Of a stretch of DNA of 64,000 nucleotides, positions 16,595 to 25,354 are shown piece after piece. A program made the position numbers and the translations under genes. The first letter of the stretch is position 1; every line of letters starts with the position of its first letter. The stretch comes from Holophagales bacterium. GTDB taxonomy: Bacteria > Acidobacteriota > Thermoanaerobaculia > Multivoradales > Multivoraceae. The DNA lies in the NCBI GenBank assembly GCA_009837885.1, contig VXSP01000030.1:62001-126000 (forward strand), in the 5' to 3' direction. The notes below the pieces were generated by a model. That model searched no databases and was not told where the DNA came from. It worked only from the letters and a program-made list of their open reading frames with translations.

Positions 16595-18097
16595 CTAGCC
16601 GTCAGCCAGCTTGCGGCGCAGGATCTCCTGGGCGGCTCGGGGTTCGGCGCTGCCGCGTGAGGCCTTCATGATCTGGCCGACCAGGTAGCCGAGGGCCTGC
16701 TGACGGCCGCCGAGGTACTCCGTGACGGCCCTCTCGTTGGCGGCGATCGCTTCGTCGGCCCAAGCCTCTAGCTGGGCGTCGTCGCGGACTTGGCGGAGGC
16801 CGAGCCGGTCGGCGATCTGGTCCGGGGTTTCGGACGAGTCCCAGGCCGCGGCGAGCACGTCCTTTGCGGCGGTGGTCGACAGCTCGCCGGAATCGACCAG
16901 GGCGACGACGGCGGCGAGGCGCTCCGGCGCGATCGCTTCCTCCACGTCGATGCTCCGCTCCTTCAACTCGCGCAGAAGTTCCGTCATCACCCAGTTGGCA
17001 ATGGACCTCGCGCCCTTCGGGTGGGCAGCGACGGCTCGCTCGTAGTAGGTCGCCAGGGCAACGCTGCCCGAGAGCAGTGCCGCCTCTTCCGAGCGCAACC
17101 CGTAGGCGTCGCGGAAACGGGCGCTCTTCGTCCACGGCAGCTCCGGGAGCTGGTTCGTTTGCCGTTCGATGCGTTCGCTGGACAGCACGACGGTGGGCAG
17201 ATCGGGCTCGGGAAAGTACCGGTAGTCGTGCGCCTCCTCTTTCGACCGGAGCGACCGGGTCACACCGGTTGAGGGCTCGAAGCTCCGCGTCTCCTGCTCG
17301 ACCTGAGCCCCGGAGGTCAGGATGTGCAACTGACGTTCCCGCTCGTACTCCAGCGCCTTCGCCACGTGGCGGAACGAGTTCAGGTTCTTGACCTCCGTCT
17401 TCGTACCAAGCGCGGTCTCGCCCACCGGCCGGAGCGAGAGGTTCGCATCGCAGCGCAGACTGCCCTCCTCCATGTTGCCGTCGCTGGCGCCCGTGTAGAG
17501 CAGGACCTGGTGAAGCACCTGCAGATAGGCCTGTGCGTCGACCGGCGAACCGATCTCCGGCTCCGTGACGATCTCCACCAGAGGCACTCCGCAACGGTTG
17601 AAGTCGACCAGGCTCCGACCCGGGAGCGGCCCGCCTCCCGGTACCTCGTGGAGCAGCTTTCCGGCGTCTTCCTCCAGGTGGAGCCGGTGGATGCGCAAGG
17701 TGTTTCCCGACGGCAGCGGCACGCCACCCCCCTCGGCCAGAGGCTCGTCGTACTGGCTGATCTGGTAACCCTTGGGCAAGTCGGGGTAGAAGTAGTTCTT
17801 GCGTGCGAACACCGACCGCCGGCGGACCTCGCAACCGAGGGCCAGCGCGAGCCGGATGGCCAGGTCGATCGCGTGTTCGTTGGTCACCGGAAGGGTGCCG
17901 GGATAGCCGAGGCAGACCGGGCACACGAGATCGTTCGGTTCGGCGCCGAACCGATTCTCGCAGCGGCAGAACATCTTCGTGCGCGTGCGCAACTGGACGT
18001 GGACTTCCAGTCCGATGACCGTTTCCCATCCCGTGTCGACAGGAACTCCGACGGCGCCCGTCCCGGGCGTGCTCTGCGCTACGCTCATGGCCGTCAC
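16595..18097 (-). CDS. gatB: Asp-tRNA(Asn)/Glu-tRNA(Gln) amidotransferase subunit B
   Basis: 500 residues. GatB transamidates Glu-tRNA(Gln) or Asp-tRNA(Asn) with ammonia from GatA. Seen: VIGLEVHVQLRTRTKMFCRC with the zinc Cys pairs continuing in NDLVCPVCLGYPGTLPV, the kinase-like domain FYPDLPKGYQISQYDEPL, GVPLVEIVTEPEI, MEEGSLRCDANLSLRP and the C-terminal YqeY-type helical domain. The GTG at 18097 and the ATG at 18088 are alternative starts; a TAGGAT hexamer 12 bases before the GTG favours a very short leader. gatA and gatC are not in the window. Confidence 0.95.
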   Translation of the reverse strand: MTAMSVAQSTPGTGAVGVPVDTGWETVIGLEVHVQLRTRTKMFCRCENRFGAEPNDLVCPVCLGYPGTLPVTNEHAIDLAIRLALALGCEVRRRSVFARKNYFYPDLPKGYQISQYDEPLAEGGGVPLPSGNTLRIHRLHLEEDAGKLLHEVPGGGPLPGRSLVDFNRCGVPLVEIVTEPEIGSPVDAQAYLQVLHQVLLYTGASDGNMEEGSLRCDANLSLRPVGETALGTKTEVKNLNSFRHVAKALEYERERQLHILTSGAQVEQETRSFEPSTGVTRSLRSKEEAHDYRYFPEPDLPTVVLSSERIERQTNQLPELPWTKSARFRDAYGLRSEEAALLSGSVALATYYERAVAAHPKGARSIANWVMTELLRELKERSIDVEEAIAPERLAAVVALVDSGELSTTAAKDVLAAAWDSSETPDQIADRLGLRQVRDDAQLEAWADEAIAANERAVTEYLGGRQQALGYLVGQIMKASRGSAEPRAAQEILRRKLADG

Positions 18098-18109
18098 TAT
18101 GGCCGCGGC

Positions 18110-18115
18110 ATCCTA
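18110..18115 (-). promoter_or_regulatory. Candidate -10 element TAGGAT for gatB
   Basis: TAGGAT on the minus strand, separated by 12 bases from the GTG start at 18097. It lies in the 33-base divergent gap shared with pgeF. Confidence 0.4.
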
Positions 18116-18130
18116 CAGCAGGCCTCTGCG

Positions 18131-18829
18131 GTGAAGAGCGAGTCGGCAAGCGTGGCATTCGCGGTCTATCGCCGCCAGCCGGTGTGGGCCGCCTTTCTCG
18201 GCGTGGCGCCGCAAGAGGGAGAAGCCGGTCCGGAGGACGCCCTCCGGGTTCTGGCGGAGCAGGTGCCCGCGGCGGCGGCGGTGGCGCCGGCCTGGCTTCG
18301 CCAGCGGCACGGCACCGACGTGCTGAGAGCGACGAGGCCTGGACCGACCGGCGATGGGGATGCGCTGATCGTCCGGGAGCCCGGGGTTGCGGCTACGGTC
18401 TTTGTCGCCGACTGTGTGCCCGTGCTGATTGCCGCCGGCGACCTGGTCGCCGCGGTTCACGCCGGCTGGCGGGGGCTCGCGAGCGGGGTTCTGGCTTCGG
18501 CCGTCCACGAGTTGAGCCGTGCTCCGTTCCGCGATGGGTTGTCGGCCGAGGCCTGGATCGGACCGGCGATCGGACCCTGCTGCTACGAGGTCGGCGAAGA
18601 CGTTGCCGTCCAGGTGGAGGCCCGGAGCGGTCCAGAGGTGGTCACTCGAAGACCCGGCCGGAAGCCGCACCTCGACCTGCCGCTGGCGGCGTCGCGGCAG
18701 CTTGCCGGCCTGGGCGTGGCGCCGGTCTCGGCACTGGAACGCTGCGTGCGCTGCAGTCCGGACTGGTGGAGCTATCGTCGAGACGGTGCTCGCGCCGGCC
18801 GCAACTACGCGTTCATCTGGCGCGACTAG
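18131..18829 (+). CDS. pgeF: PgeF/YfiH-family copper-dependent oxidase / purine nucleoside phosphorylase
   Basis: 232 residues from the GTG at 18131, the only start that avoids running through the divergent gatB promoter. YfiH (DUF152, laccase-like LACC1) motifs are complete: RQRHGTDVL, VFVADCVPVLI, AAVHAGWRGLASG (catalytic His), IGPAIGPCCYEVGED (Cys) and CVRCSPDWWSYRRDG. Members act as purine nucleoside phosphorylases/adenosine deaminases and, in E. coli, edit mis-incorporated L-Ser in peptidoglycan precursors. Repeat A begins on the last base of the stop codon. Confidence 0.88.
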   Translation: MKSESASVAFAVYRRQPVWAAFLGVAPQEGEAGPEDALRVLAEQVPAAAAVAPAWLRQRHGTDVLRATRPGPTGDGDALIVREPGVAATVFVADCVPVLIAAGDLVAAVHAGWRGLASGVLASAVHELSRAPFRDGLSAEAWIGPAIGPCCYEVGEDVAVQVEARSGPEVVTRRPGRKPHLDLPLAASRQLAGLGVAPVSALERCVRCSPDWWSYRRDGARAGRNYAFIWRD

Positions 18830-18874
18830 CCGCCTTCGGCGGCAGCTGGCGAGGACGCCGGCGCACCCTGTGTG
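18829..18874 (+). repeat. Family A dispersed repeat at a convergent gene junction
   Basis: Full double-hairpin copy: GCCGCCTTCGGCGGC, then GCTGGCG-AGGA-CGCCGGC, then GCACCCTGTGTG. It fills most of the gap between the pgeF stop and the end of the convergent TPR gene. The second stem tolerates one G-T wobble. Confidence 0.85.
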
Positions 18875-18903
18875 AAGCGTCGACGTTCGCCGACGTTGGC
18901 CTG

Positions 18904-20076
18904 CTAGCGCGGCGGCTCGTTCGTCGCTCCGGGAACTTCTTCGAGTTGCCGGCGGAGTTCCTCTTGCTTGCGCTCGAGTTCCGCGATGTTCTCGTTGAAC
19001 TCGTCGGCTTCCCGGTTTTCCTGCGCGATCTGCTTGTTCTCACGCACCCGCGCGGCGCCAGCAGCGTTCCCGGCCCGTTCGTAGGCCGAGATCGCCGGGT
19101 CGTACTTGTTCTGCTTGGAGAGCACGAAGCCGAGGTAGTCGAGGACCTGCCTCTTGTCAGCATCATCGGAAGCCAGAGGGAGGGCGTCGTTCAGCGCCGC
19201 CTCGGCGTCGCTGTAGCGCTCGAGCGAGCCATACGCCTGCCCGAGGTAGAAGTGCGCGTGCCAGTCGTTGCTCTTCTTCGAGATCGACTGCTGGAACGTC
19301 GATGCCGCCGAGTCGTAGTTCTTTCCGCCAAGCTGCACTTCGCCCAGCAGGAGGAGGTTGTCATACGAGGGGCTGCTCCCGACCAGGCTCCTCGCCACGT
19401 CTTCAGCCTTGCGGTAAATGCCGGCCTTCCCGGAACCCTGGGTACTCCGTCCCTTGACCTTCAGGGCGTTCACGAGAATCTTCTTCCACTCCGACCTGCT
19501 GCCGTCCATCGCGATGGCCCGCTCGTAGGCGGCAATCGCGGGATCGAGCTGCGCATCGCTATGGAGCATCTGGCCGTACTCGAAGCGAGCCCCGGCGTCG
19601 GCGGGCTTCAGGTCGGCGACCCTGCCCAGATCAGCCGCCGCACTGCCGGTGTTGCCCAACCGCGCGTAGCTGGCGCCACGCGTCTCGTACACACCGACCT
19701 GGATGTTCGCGGGCAACGCGCCGATGTTGAGCCTGCTGAGCGTCGAAATGCACTCCCTGGGCTTGCCGCTCTGGTAGAAGGCCTGGCCCAGGAGCACCTG
19801 GCTGCCGATGTCGTCGGCCTTCATTTCGATTGCCTTCTGGAACGCGGCAACGGCTTCGCCGGCCTTGCCGCCCCGGAGCAATGAACGGCCCAACATCTGG
19901 TAGCCGGCCTGCTGATCGGGGCGCTCCTCGACGAACTGCTGGAACTCGGCGATGGCCTGGGCGTAATTGCCGGACTTGAATGCGGCCACGCCCTCGTCCC
20001 AGCCGGCGAAGGCCACCGATGCGGTCAGCAGTGCGCAGACCGTAGTAAGTGCGAGTACGGATCGGCGAGTAGTCAT
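18904..20076 (-). CDS. Periplasmic TPR protein of the TonB operon
   Basis: 390 residues. N-terminal signal peptide (VLALTTVCALLTASVAFAGW), then about eight tetratricopeptide units (AAFKSGNYAQAIAEFQQFVE; AVAAFQKAIEMKADDIGSQV; AASTFQQSISKKSNDWHAHF; and others), and a charged coiled-coil tail (NENIAELERKQEELRRQLEE). It starts 22 bases after tonB in the exbB-exbD-exbD-tonB operon. TPR proteins often accompany TonB systems in Acidobacteriota and Bacteroidota; a scaffold or periplasmic adaptor role is inferred. Confidence 0.8.
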   Translation of the reverse strand: MTTRRSVLALTTVCALLTASVAFAGWDEGVAAFKSGNYAQAIAEFQQFVEERPDQQAGYQMLGRSLLRGGKAGEAVAAFQKAIEMKADDIGSQVLLGQAFYQSGKPRECISTLSRLNIGALPANIQVGVYETRGASYARLGNTGSAAADLGRVADLKPADAGARFEYGQMLHSDAQLDPAIAAYERAIAMDGSRSEWKKILVNALKVKGRSTQGSGKAGIYRKAEDVARSLVGSSPSYDNLLLLGEVQLGGKNYDSAASTFQQSISKKSNDWHAHFYLGQAYGSLERYSDAEAALNDALPLASDDADKRQVLDYLGFVLSKQNKYDPAISAYERAGNAAGAARVRENKQIAQENREADEFNENIAELERKQEELRRQLEEVPGATNEPPR

Positions 20077-20098
20077 GATCGGGCCGTAGTCCTCCGCT

Positions 20099-20842
20099 CT
20101 ACTGGAGCTGGAAGTTGACGGTCAGGTTGTAGTACACGGCGACCGGCTTGCCGTTCAGCGTCGCCGGCTTGAACTTCCACTGCTGCACCGCCGACACGGC
20201 GGCTTCGGCAAGGCCCATCGGCAGCGGCTTCAGGACCTTGATGTCGGTGATGTCGCCGTTCTTGTCGATCGTCGCCTGGAGGATGACGACACCCTGGATC
20301 CGCGCCTTGCGCGCGATCTCGGTGTACTGCGGCTGGATGTCGCTGATCTTCTCCGGCTTCGTCACGTCGCCGGTGACGTAGATCGGTCCCGTCGGCTCCG
20401 GCGGAGGCGGCGCCTCGGGGAGGTCGAAGAGGTCGAGGTCGTCGACCTCGGGGATGTCGATCTCCTCGGGCTCATCGATCCGGATCGGTTCCGGTTCGTC
20501 GGGCGTGGGATCGGGGATCGGCACCTTCTTCGACTTCGGCTTCGGAATCTGCTGCTCTTCCTTCGGCGGTGGCGGCTTGAAGCGCACCTGCTGCACGACG
20601 AAGACCTTGGGCTTCGGCGGCGGCGCCACCGTGTCGCCGTACAGGTCGGGCAGCTTCACGATCAGCAGGATGCCGTGAAGGATGACCGCCAGCCCCAGCG
20701 AGTAGCGGAAGGTCTTGTTGTCCTCGCGGGTCTCCTGCACGTAGGTCAGCAGGCCCTGTTCGGCGGAGGTCAGCGCGGTCGCTTCGTCCTTCGCGGGCTC
20801 CTCCGCGGGGGACGCAGCCTGTTCGAGGTTCTCGTCACTCAT
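20099..20842 (-). CDS. tonB: Energy transducer TonB of the exbBD operon
   Basis: 247 residues, same architecture as the copy at 15769: one membrane helix, a Pro/Glu/Lys spacer and a C-terminal TonB domain (PQYTEIARKARIQGVVILQA; AVQQWKFKPATLNGKPVAVY; VNFQLQ end). Because it is in operon with exbB and two exbD genes, it is probably the parental copy. Differences from the other copy cluster at the N-terminus (AEEPAKDEATALT), near the spacer end (LFDLPEAPPPPEPTGPIYVT) and in the C-terminal domain. Confidence 0.93.
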   Translation of the reverse strand: MSDENLEQAASPAEEPAKDEATALTSAEQGLLTYVQETREDNKTFRYSLGLAVILHGILLIVKLPDLYGDTVAPPPKPKVFVVQQVRFKPPPPKEEQQIPKPKSKKVPIPDPTPDEPEPIRIDEPEEIDIPEVDDLDLFDLPEAPPPPEPTGPIYVTGDVTKPEKISDIQPQYTEIARKARIQGVVILQATIDKNGDITDIKVLKPLPMGLAEAAVSAVQQWKFKPATLNGKPVAVYYNLTVNFQLQ

Positions 20843-20940
20843 CCGGTTACCCCTCTTCGGTCAGGTTCTCGGTCAGGTGTTCTGTCGCGTGGTGTCTGGG
20901 TTCAACGTCCAGCCGGTCTCGGCGTATTCCGATCTCTTCC

Positions 20941-21378
20941 CTAGTACCAGAAGCTCTGGATCTCGCGCTGGGTGGGAACCGAGATGTTGATCGGCTGCTC
21001 CAGCCCGTAGTCCTCCCACTGGCGCAACTCGTCGTACACCTGGACCATGAACTTGTAGGGCGTCGCGATATCGGGCCGGATGATCACCGGCTTCTTCGGG
21101 TTCCGCTCGAGCTTCGGCTTCAGGTAGGGGATGATCTCGTGCAACAGCATCGGATCCTGGTCGACGATCAACTCGCCGTTCGGCATGATCTCGACCAGCA
21201 CCGACTCCTCCTTCTCGACCACCGGCGGATCGTCGTCGTCCTCGGGAAGCGCGAAGTCCAGTCCGCGGGTGGCGGTGAACGTCGTCGTCACCATGAAGAA
21301 GACGATCAGCAGGAAGGCGATATCCGCCATTGACGAGGTCGGGATTTCGTCGTCCGGGCGATCACGGTCAAGTCTCAT
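20941..21378 (-). CDS. exbD: ExbD/TolR-type biopolymer transporter, second copy
   Basis: 145 residues. One N-terminal membrane helix with the functional Asp just before it (IPTSSMADIAFLLIVFFMVT) and a periplasmic ExbD domain ending in IQSFWY. It forms the stator complex with ExbB for TonB energisation. It lies 21 bases after the first exbD and 98 bases before tonB; that gap resembles the DNA before the other tonB gene. The Asp/Glu-rich EDDDDPPVVEKEE segment is a difference from the first exbD. Confidence 0.92.
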   Translation of the reverse strand: MRLDRDRPDDEIPTSSMADIAFLLIVFFMVTTTFTATRGLDFALPEDDDDPPVVEKEESVLVEIMPNGELIVDQDPMLLHEIIPYLKPKLERNPKKPVIIRPDIATPYKFMVQVYDELRQWEDYGLEQPINISVPTQREIQSFWY

Positions 21379-21399
21379 CTTGCGCCTCCTTCGTCAAGC

Positions 21400-21828
21400 T
21401 TACAGGTCGTCGACCGTCACCTGATCCGACAGCAGGTAGACGTCCCGGACCTTGGCCCGCTTCAACGCGTCGATCACCTCGTCGACCTTCAGCCAGTCCA
21501 CGTCGCCGTGCGACTTGACGACGAAGACCTTCTGCGGGTCCATCGCGATGACGCCCGCGGCCATCGAGAGAACCTCGTCAGCCGCGCTGACCAGGGCGCT
21601 CTGCTCCGTGCCGTCGGAAACCCGGATGCGCCCGTTCGGATCGATCGAGACGTAGGCGGACTGCTTCGGAATCTCGTACCTGAGCGTCGTCTTCGGCAGC
21701 GTCACCTGGGTCTTGTCGACCTCGAAGGTGATCGTCAGCATGAAGAAGATGATCAGCAGGAAGGCGATGTCCGCCATCGAGGCCGTCGGGATGTTCGGCT
21801 TGTGCTCGATGGTTGCCTTGAGCTTCAT
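21400..21828 (-). CDS. exbD: ExbD/TolR-type biopolymer transporter, first copy
   Basis: 142 residues. N-terminal IPTASMADIAFLLIIFFMLT holds the proton-path Asp and the single helix, followed by a periplasmic domain (YVSIDPNGRIRVSDGTEQSA; KVFVVKSHGDVDWLKVDEVI). Paired with a second, divergent exbD gene downstream, which suggests a heteromeric ExbD pair, as often seen in Acidobacteriota and Bacteroidota. Confidence 0.92.
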   Translation of the reverse strand: MKLKATIEHKPNIPTASMADIAFLLIIFFMLTITFEVDKTQVTLPKTTLRYEIPKQSAYVSIDPNGRIRVSDGTEQSALVSAADEVLSMAAGVIAMDPQKVFVVKSHGDVDWLKVDEVIDALKRAKVRDVYLLSDQVTVDDL

Positions 21829-21864
21829 GTCGATCTACTCCGCTGAAGACTGGCGAAAACGCCT

Positions 21865-22530
21865 CTAGCTGGCGTCGCCGCCGGACTCCGGCGGGATCCC
21901 GCTGCGCTCCATCTCGCCGAACGTCTCGAGGAGCATGTTCGCCGAAGTTTCGATGTCGCGGACGAACTTGTTGATCCGGCTCATGAAGTAGTTGTAGGCG
22001 AGCTGGGTCGGAATGGCGACCGCCAGACCGCCCGCTGTGGTGGTCAGGGCCTCCTTGATACCGGTGGCGACCGCGCCGGGGTTCGACAGACCCTGTGCCG
22101 CCAGCGCGTCGAAGCCGGCCATCATGCCGGTCACCGTGCCGAAGAACCCGAGCAGCGGGGCGACGTTGGCCGTCGTCGCCAGCACCGCGAGGCCCCGCTC
22201 GAGGCGGCCCATCTCGAACAGCGCCGCGTTCTCGATCGTCTTCTCTACGTCTTCCTTGGGCTGGCCGTACTTCATCAGACCGGCCTTGAGGATCGAGGCG
22301 ACCGGACCGCGGTACTCCTCGCATACCTTGACCGCTTCACGAATCGAGCGGTTCACGACCAGCGCCTTCCGCACCTTGGGGAGGAACTCGTGAACGTTGA
22401 TCCGAGCCCGCCGCAGCGCAATCAGTCGCTCGACCACCACCGCTGCCGCGATGACGGAGAAAGCGAGCAATGGCCACATGACGGGGCCGCCCTCGTTCAT
22501 CAACTTCCAGAACGTGCCACCAATGTTCAC
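21865..22530 (-). CDS. exbB: ExbB/TolQ/MotA-family proton channel
   Basis: 221 residues with three membrane helices (MWPLLAFSVIAAAVVVERLI; VLATTANVAPLLGFFGTVTG; TTTAGGLAVAIPTQLAYNYF) and the conserved Ala/Gly-Leu-G-F-x-G-T-V block plus the T-T-x-x-G-L-A-V-A-I-P block. It drives ExbD/TonB using the proton gradient. The start is GTG at 22530, chosen because CTGAGGAGG stands seven bases upstream. First gene of the TonB operon. Confidence 0.93.
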   Translation of the reverse strand: MNIGGTFWKLMNEGGPVMWPLLAFSVIAAAVVVERLIALRRARINVHEFLPKVRKALVVNRSIREAVKVCEEYRGPVASILKAGLMKYGQPKEDVEKTIENAALFEMGRLERGLAVLATTANVAPLLGFFGTVTGMMAGFDALAAQGLSNPGAVATGIKEALTTTAGGLAVAIPTQLAYNYFMSRINKFVRDIETSANMLLETFGEMERSGIPPESGGDAS

Positions 22531-22614
22531 CTAGCTACCTCCTCAGAACTGCGCCCGCCAACGGGCCTGGTTGAACCGCCCGCCGAAGGCGGACGCGATT
22601 CTGGACATGCGGTG

Positions 22615-22666
22615 ACCCCTACACCGGAGGGGTGCCTGGCTCACCTTGGAACGGTGGAGCAATATA
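22615..22666 (-). promoter_or_regulatory. Leader of the exbB operon with candidate -10 and hairpin
   Basis: The only AT-rich spot in the 166-base gap is TATATT (minus strand, 22666-22661), preceded by TGTGC as an extended -10. An inverted repeat, ACCCCT/AGGGGT with a seven-base loop (22615-22633), lies downstream in the presumed leader. A fold in the leader is possible; no known riboswitch is recognised. Confidence 0.35.
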
Positions 22667-22696
22667 GCACACGGGTTCAGCTAGGGAACCGCCCGA

Positions 22697-23212
22697 TCAA
22701 CCGCGTTCCGGCGACGCTCCGGCCGCCTCCATGACCCGCTCCAGGGGCCGCCGGTGGACATAGCAGAGGGCGACGGCCAGGGCGTCGGATGCGTCGGCGC
22801 TACGCCGCGCCGGCGCTGGCCCCAGGAGCACCTCGACCATCCGGGAAACCTGGGTCTTGTCGGCTCGACCAGTGCCGCAGACGGCCTGCTTGACGTGGGC
22901 CGGGGAGTACTCCTCGACTTCCAGGCCATGCCGCCCGAGGACTGACAGGATGACGCCCCGGGCCTGGGCGAGCGCGATCAGGGAGCGGCTGTTGCGGCCG
23001 TGAAACAGCGTTTCCAGGGCCGCCGCCGCCGGCTGCCAGCGTTCGAGGGTCTCCTCCAGGCCCTCGGCCAACCGCGCCATGCGCGCCGCCGGCGTCGGCT
23101 CGGCGGTGAGGACGATCCGGCCCGCATCCAGTTGCCGAACCCTCGACCCTTCCTGTTCCACGACGCCGAACCCCGTGTAGCGACTCCCGGGATCGATCCC
23201 GAGAACGATCAC
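22697..23212 (-). CDS. ruvC: Holliday junction resolvase RuvC
   Basis: 171 residues from the GTG at 23212. RNase-H-like fold with the catalytic acidic residues in VLGIDPGSRYTGFGVVE (Asp), ALETLFHGRNSRSLIALAQA (Glu), YSPAHVKQAVCGTGRADKTQ and ADASDALAVALCYVHRR (Asp pair). Cuts four-way junctions in recombination. It follows yebC by 19 bases, the classical yebC-ruvC order; ruvA and ruvB are not next to it. In-frame upstream sequence runs back into yebC and is not part of the protein. Confidence 0.95.
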   Translation of the reverse strand: MIVLGIDPGSRYTGFGVVEQEGSRVRQLDAGRIVLTAEPTPAARMARLAEGLEETLERWQPAAAALETLFHGRNSRSLIALAQARGVILSVLGRHGLEVEEYSPAHVKQAVCGTGRADKTQVSRMVEVLLGPAPARRSADASDALAVALCYVHRRPLERVMEAAGASPERG

Positions 23213-23231
23213 GGCGGAGCGCAGGAGGCGG

Positions 23232-23996
23232 TCAGGACGCCAGCCGCTCGAGCAGTTCGTCGTCGAGGTCGAAGTTGGCCCAGACGTTCTGCACGTCGTC
23301 CTGATCCTCCAGTGCATCGATCAGGCGCATGAGCGGCCCCGCGCCCCCTTCGTCGACCTGGACCAGGTTCTGGGGTTCCATCGTCAGTTGCGCGACGGTC
23401 GCGGGCAGGCCGCGCTCCTCGATCGCGTCCTTCGTCGCGTGGAACGCCTCGACGGAGGTGTAGACGCTGTAGCTCTCGTCCTCGACGGCATAGTCCTCGG
23501 CCTCGAGTTCGAGGGCGAGTTCCACCAGCGCATCCTCGTCCACACCGAAGCCCTCGAGGGCAACTCGATCGAAGGCGAAGAAGCCGCGGCGATGGAACAT
23601 CCAGGCGACGCAGCCGTTCTCGCCCAGGTTGCCGCCGTGTTTGGTGAACAGGTGCCTGACCTCCGAGACGGTCCGGTTCCGGTTGTCGGTGAGGGTTTCC
23701 ACCAGCACCGCCACGCCACCGGGGCCGTACCCCTCGTAGGTGACTTCCTCGTAGGACACACCCTCGAGCTCTCCTGTGCCCTTCTTGATCGCCCGGTCGA
23801 TGTTGTCGCCCGGCACGTTCTGCGCCTTCGCGTCCGACAGTGCGTGACGGAGTCTGGGGTTACCCGAGGGATCCCCCCCGCCGAGCCGGGCGGCGACCGA
23901 GACCTCCTTCAGGATCCGCGTGAAGACCTTGCTGCGACGGGCGTCCTGCGCCGCCTTCTTGTGCTTGATCGTGCTCCACTTGCTGTGACCCGACAT
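23232..23996 (-). CDS. yebC: YebC/PmpR/TACO1-family protein
   Basis: 254 residues, family length. Starts [20 protein letters not shown], the YebC signature, followed by [40 protein letters not shown] and [20 protein letters not shown]. Members act as translation factors that relieve ribosome stalling at polyproline or as transcriptional regulators. Coupled to ruvC. A TAAGAT hexamer nine bases before the ATG suggests a very short leader. Confidence 0.95.
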   Translation of the reverse strand: MSGHSKWSTIKHKKAAQDARRSKVFTRILKEVSVAARLGGGDPSGNPRLRHALSDAKAQNVPGDNIDRAIKKGTGELEGVSYEEVTYEGYGPGGVAVLVETLTDNRNRTVSEVRHLFTKHGGNLGENGCVAWMFHRRGFFAFDRVALEGFGVDEDALVELALELEAEDYAVEDESYSVYTSVEAFHATKDAIEERGLPATVAQLTMEPQNLVQVDEGGAGPLMRLIDALEDQDDVQNVWANFDLDDELLERLAS

Positions 23997-24005
23997 GGCG
24001 GGTTT

Positions 24006-24011
24006 ATCTTA
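24006..24011 (-). promoter_or_regulatory. Candidate -10 element TAAGAT for yebC
   Basis: TAAGAT on the minus strand, nine bases before the yebC ATG at 23996. It touches the ATG of the divergent folC, so the folC start may in practice be the in-frame GTG at 24026. Confidence 0.4.
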
Positions 24012-25354
24012 TGCTGCGCCGCCACGTGACCGGCGCGACCAAACCCACGGCGAGCGAGATCCTCGACCGGCTCGAAGTCTGGGGACAGAAGCTCGGCCTC
24101 GAAGCCACGCGCAGCCTGCTCGACGTTCTCGGCAGGCCGCAGAGTCGCGTGCCGACGGTGCTGGTCGCGGGGACCAACGGCAAGGGCTCGACCAGCGCCG
24201 CGCTCGCCTCGATCCTGAGCGCAGCAGGCTTCCGCTGCGGTCTCTACACCTCACCCCACCTCGAGCACGTCGAGGAGCGACTCCGGATCGACGGCGCGGC
24301 GATATCGGAAGCCGCACTCGGGCAGCAGCTCCGGCGCGTACTGGACGCCGCCGGCGAGACGCCGCCGACCTACTTCGAGAGCCTGACCGCGGCGGCCTGG
24401 CTGCACTTTGCCCATCATGGCGTGGACGCCGCGGTGTTCGAGGTCGGCCTGGGCGGTCGACTCGACGCGACGAACGTCTCGGACCCCCTGCTCTCCGTGA
24501 TCACCCAGGTGGCGCGCGACCACGCGCCGCAACTGGGCTGGACCCTGACCTCCATCGCGGGCGAGAAGGCCGGCGTGATGCGCTCCGGCCGCACCTGCCT
24601 GACCTGGCCGGGCCGCCCGGAGGTGGGACGCGAGCTCCGCCGTTGCGCGGCGGTCTGCGGCGCGCATCTCGTCGACGCGGAGGATGGGGTCGTGTTCGAC
24701 CGCCGGCTCGAATCCGGGCCTTTCTCCCTGACCACGCCGAATGCTCAGTACGACTTCCGGGCGCCCCTGGCCGGCGGCCACCAGCTCACCAACCTCGTCC
24801 TCGCGGTACGCGCTGCAGAGGAGTTCTGCGCCCTCGCCGGACGAAACCTCGACCCGGAGACCGTCAGGCAAGGCCTCGACGCAGTCCGCTGGCCGGGACG
24901 GCTGGAGTGGGTCGAAGTCGAAGCCCAAGGTGGGCGCCGCCGGATCCTCTTCGATGCCGCCCACAATCCCGCGGGCGCGGCCGCGCTCCACTCCTTCCTC
25001 GAGGAAACGGGACTCCGGTTCGACCTTCTGTACGGGTCTCTCGCCGAAAAGCACCCTGAACAGTGTCTTCCCCTGTTGGTGGAGAAGGCGGAGCGAATCG
25101 TGCTGACGGACTTCGACCATCCCCGTGCGGCGTCACCCGAAACGCTGGTTCCGCTCCTTCCCGCCGGCCGAGCCGTCGTGAACGGCGACGCCGCCGACGC
25201 ACTCGAACGCTGCCTCGCGTCACCTTCGAGTCCAGCCCACGCCCTGGTCGTCACCGGTTCCCTCTACCTCGTCGGAGAAGTCCGATCGGCGCTGCGTGAA
25301 CGCTATGGCGTCCCCGTCGCGGCGCGAGAACTCGTTACCGGGTTCAGTCCGTAG
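24011..25354 (+). CDS. folC: Folylpolyglutamate synthase / dihydrofolate synthase
   Basis: 447 residues. Mur-ligase-type ATP-binding loop VLVAGTNGKGSTSAALAS near residue 50, GLYTSPHLEHVEERLRIDG, VFEVGLGGRLDATN, GEKAGVMRSGR, and a C-terminal domain with ILFDAAHNPAGAAALHSFL. Adds Glu to dihydropteroate or folates. Only 14 bases separate it from the divergent yebC start; the ATG at 24011 has no Shine-Dalgarno and GTG 24026 is an alternative start. The last 11 bases overlap the convergent rpiB. Confidence 0.93.
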   Translation: MLRRHVTGATKPTASEILDRLEVWGQKLGLEATRSLLDVLGRPQSRVPTVLVAGTNGKGSTSAALASILSAAGFRCGLYTSPHLEHVEERLRIDGAAISEAALGQQLRRVLDAAGETPPTYFESLTAAAWLHFAHHGVDAAVFEVGLGGRLDATNVSDPLLSVITQVARDHAPQLGWTLTSIAGEKAGVMRSGRTCLTWPGRPEVGRELRRCAAVCGAHLVDAEDGVVFDRRLESGPFSLTTPNAQYDFRAPLAGGHQLTNLVLAVRAAEEFCALAGRNLDPETVRQGLDAVRWPGRLEWVEVEAQGGRRRILFDAAHNPAGAAALHSFLEETGLRFDLLYGSLAEKHPEQCLPLLVEKAERIVLTDFDHPRAASPETLVPLLPAGRAVVNGDAADALERCLASPSSPAHALVVTGSLYLVGEVRSALRERYGVPVAARELVTGFSP

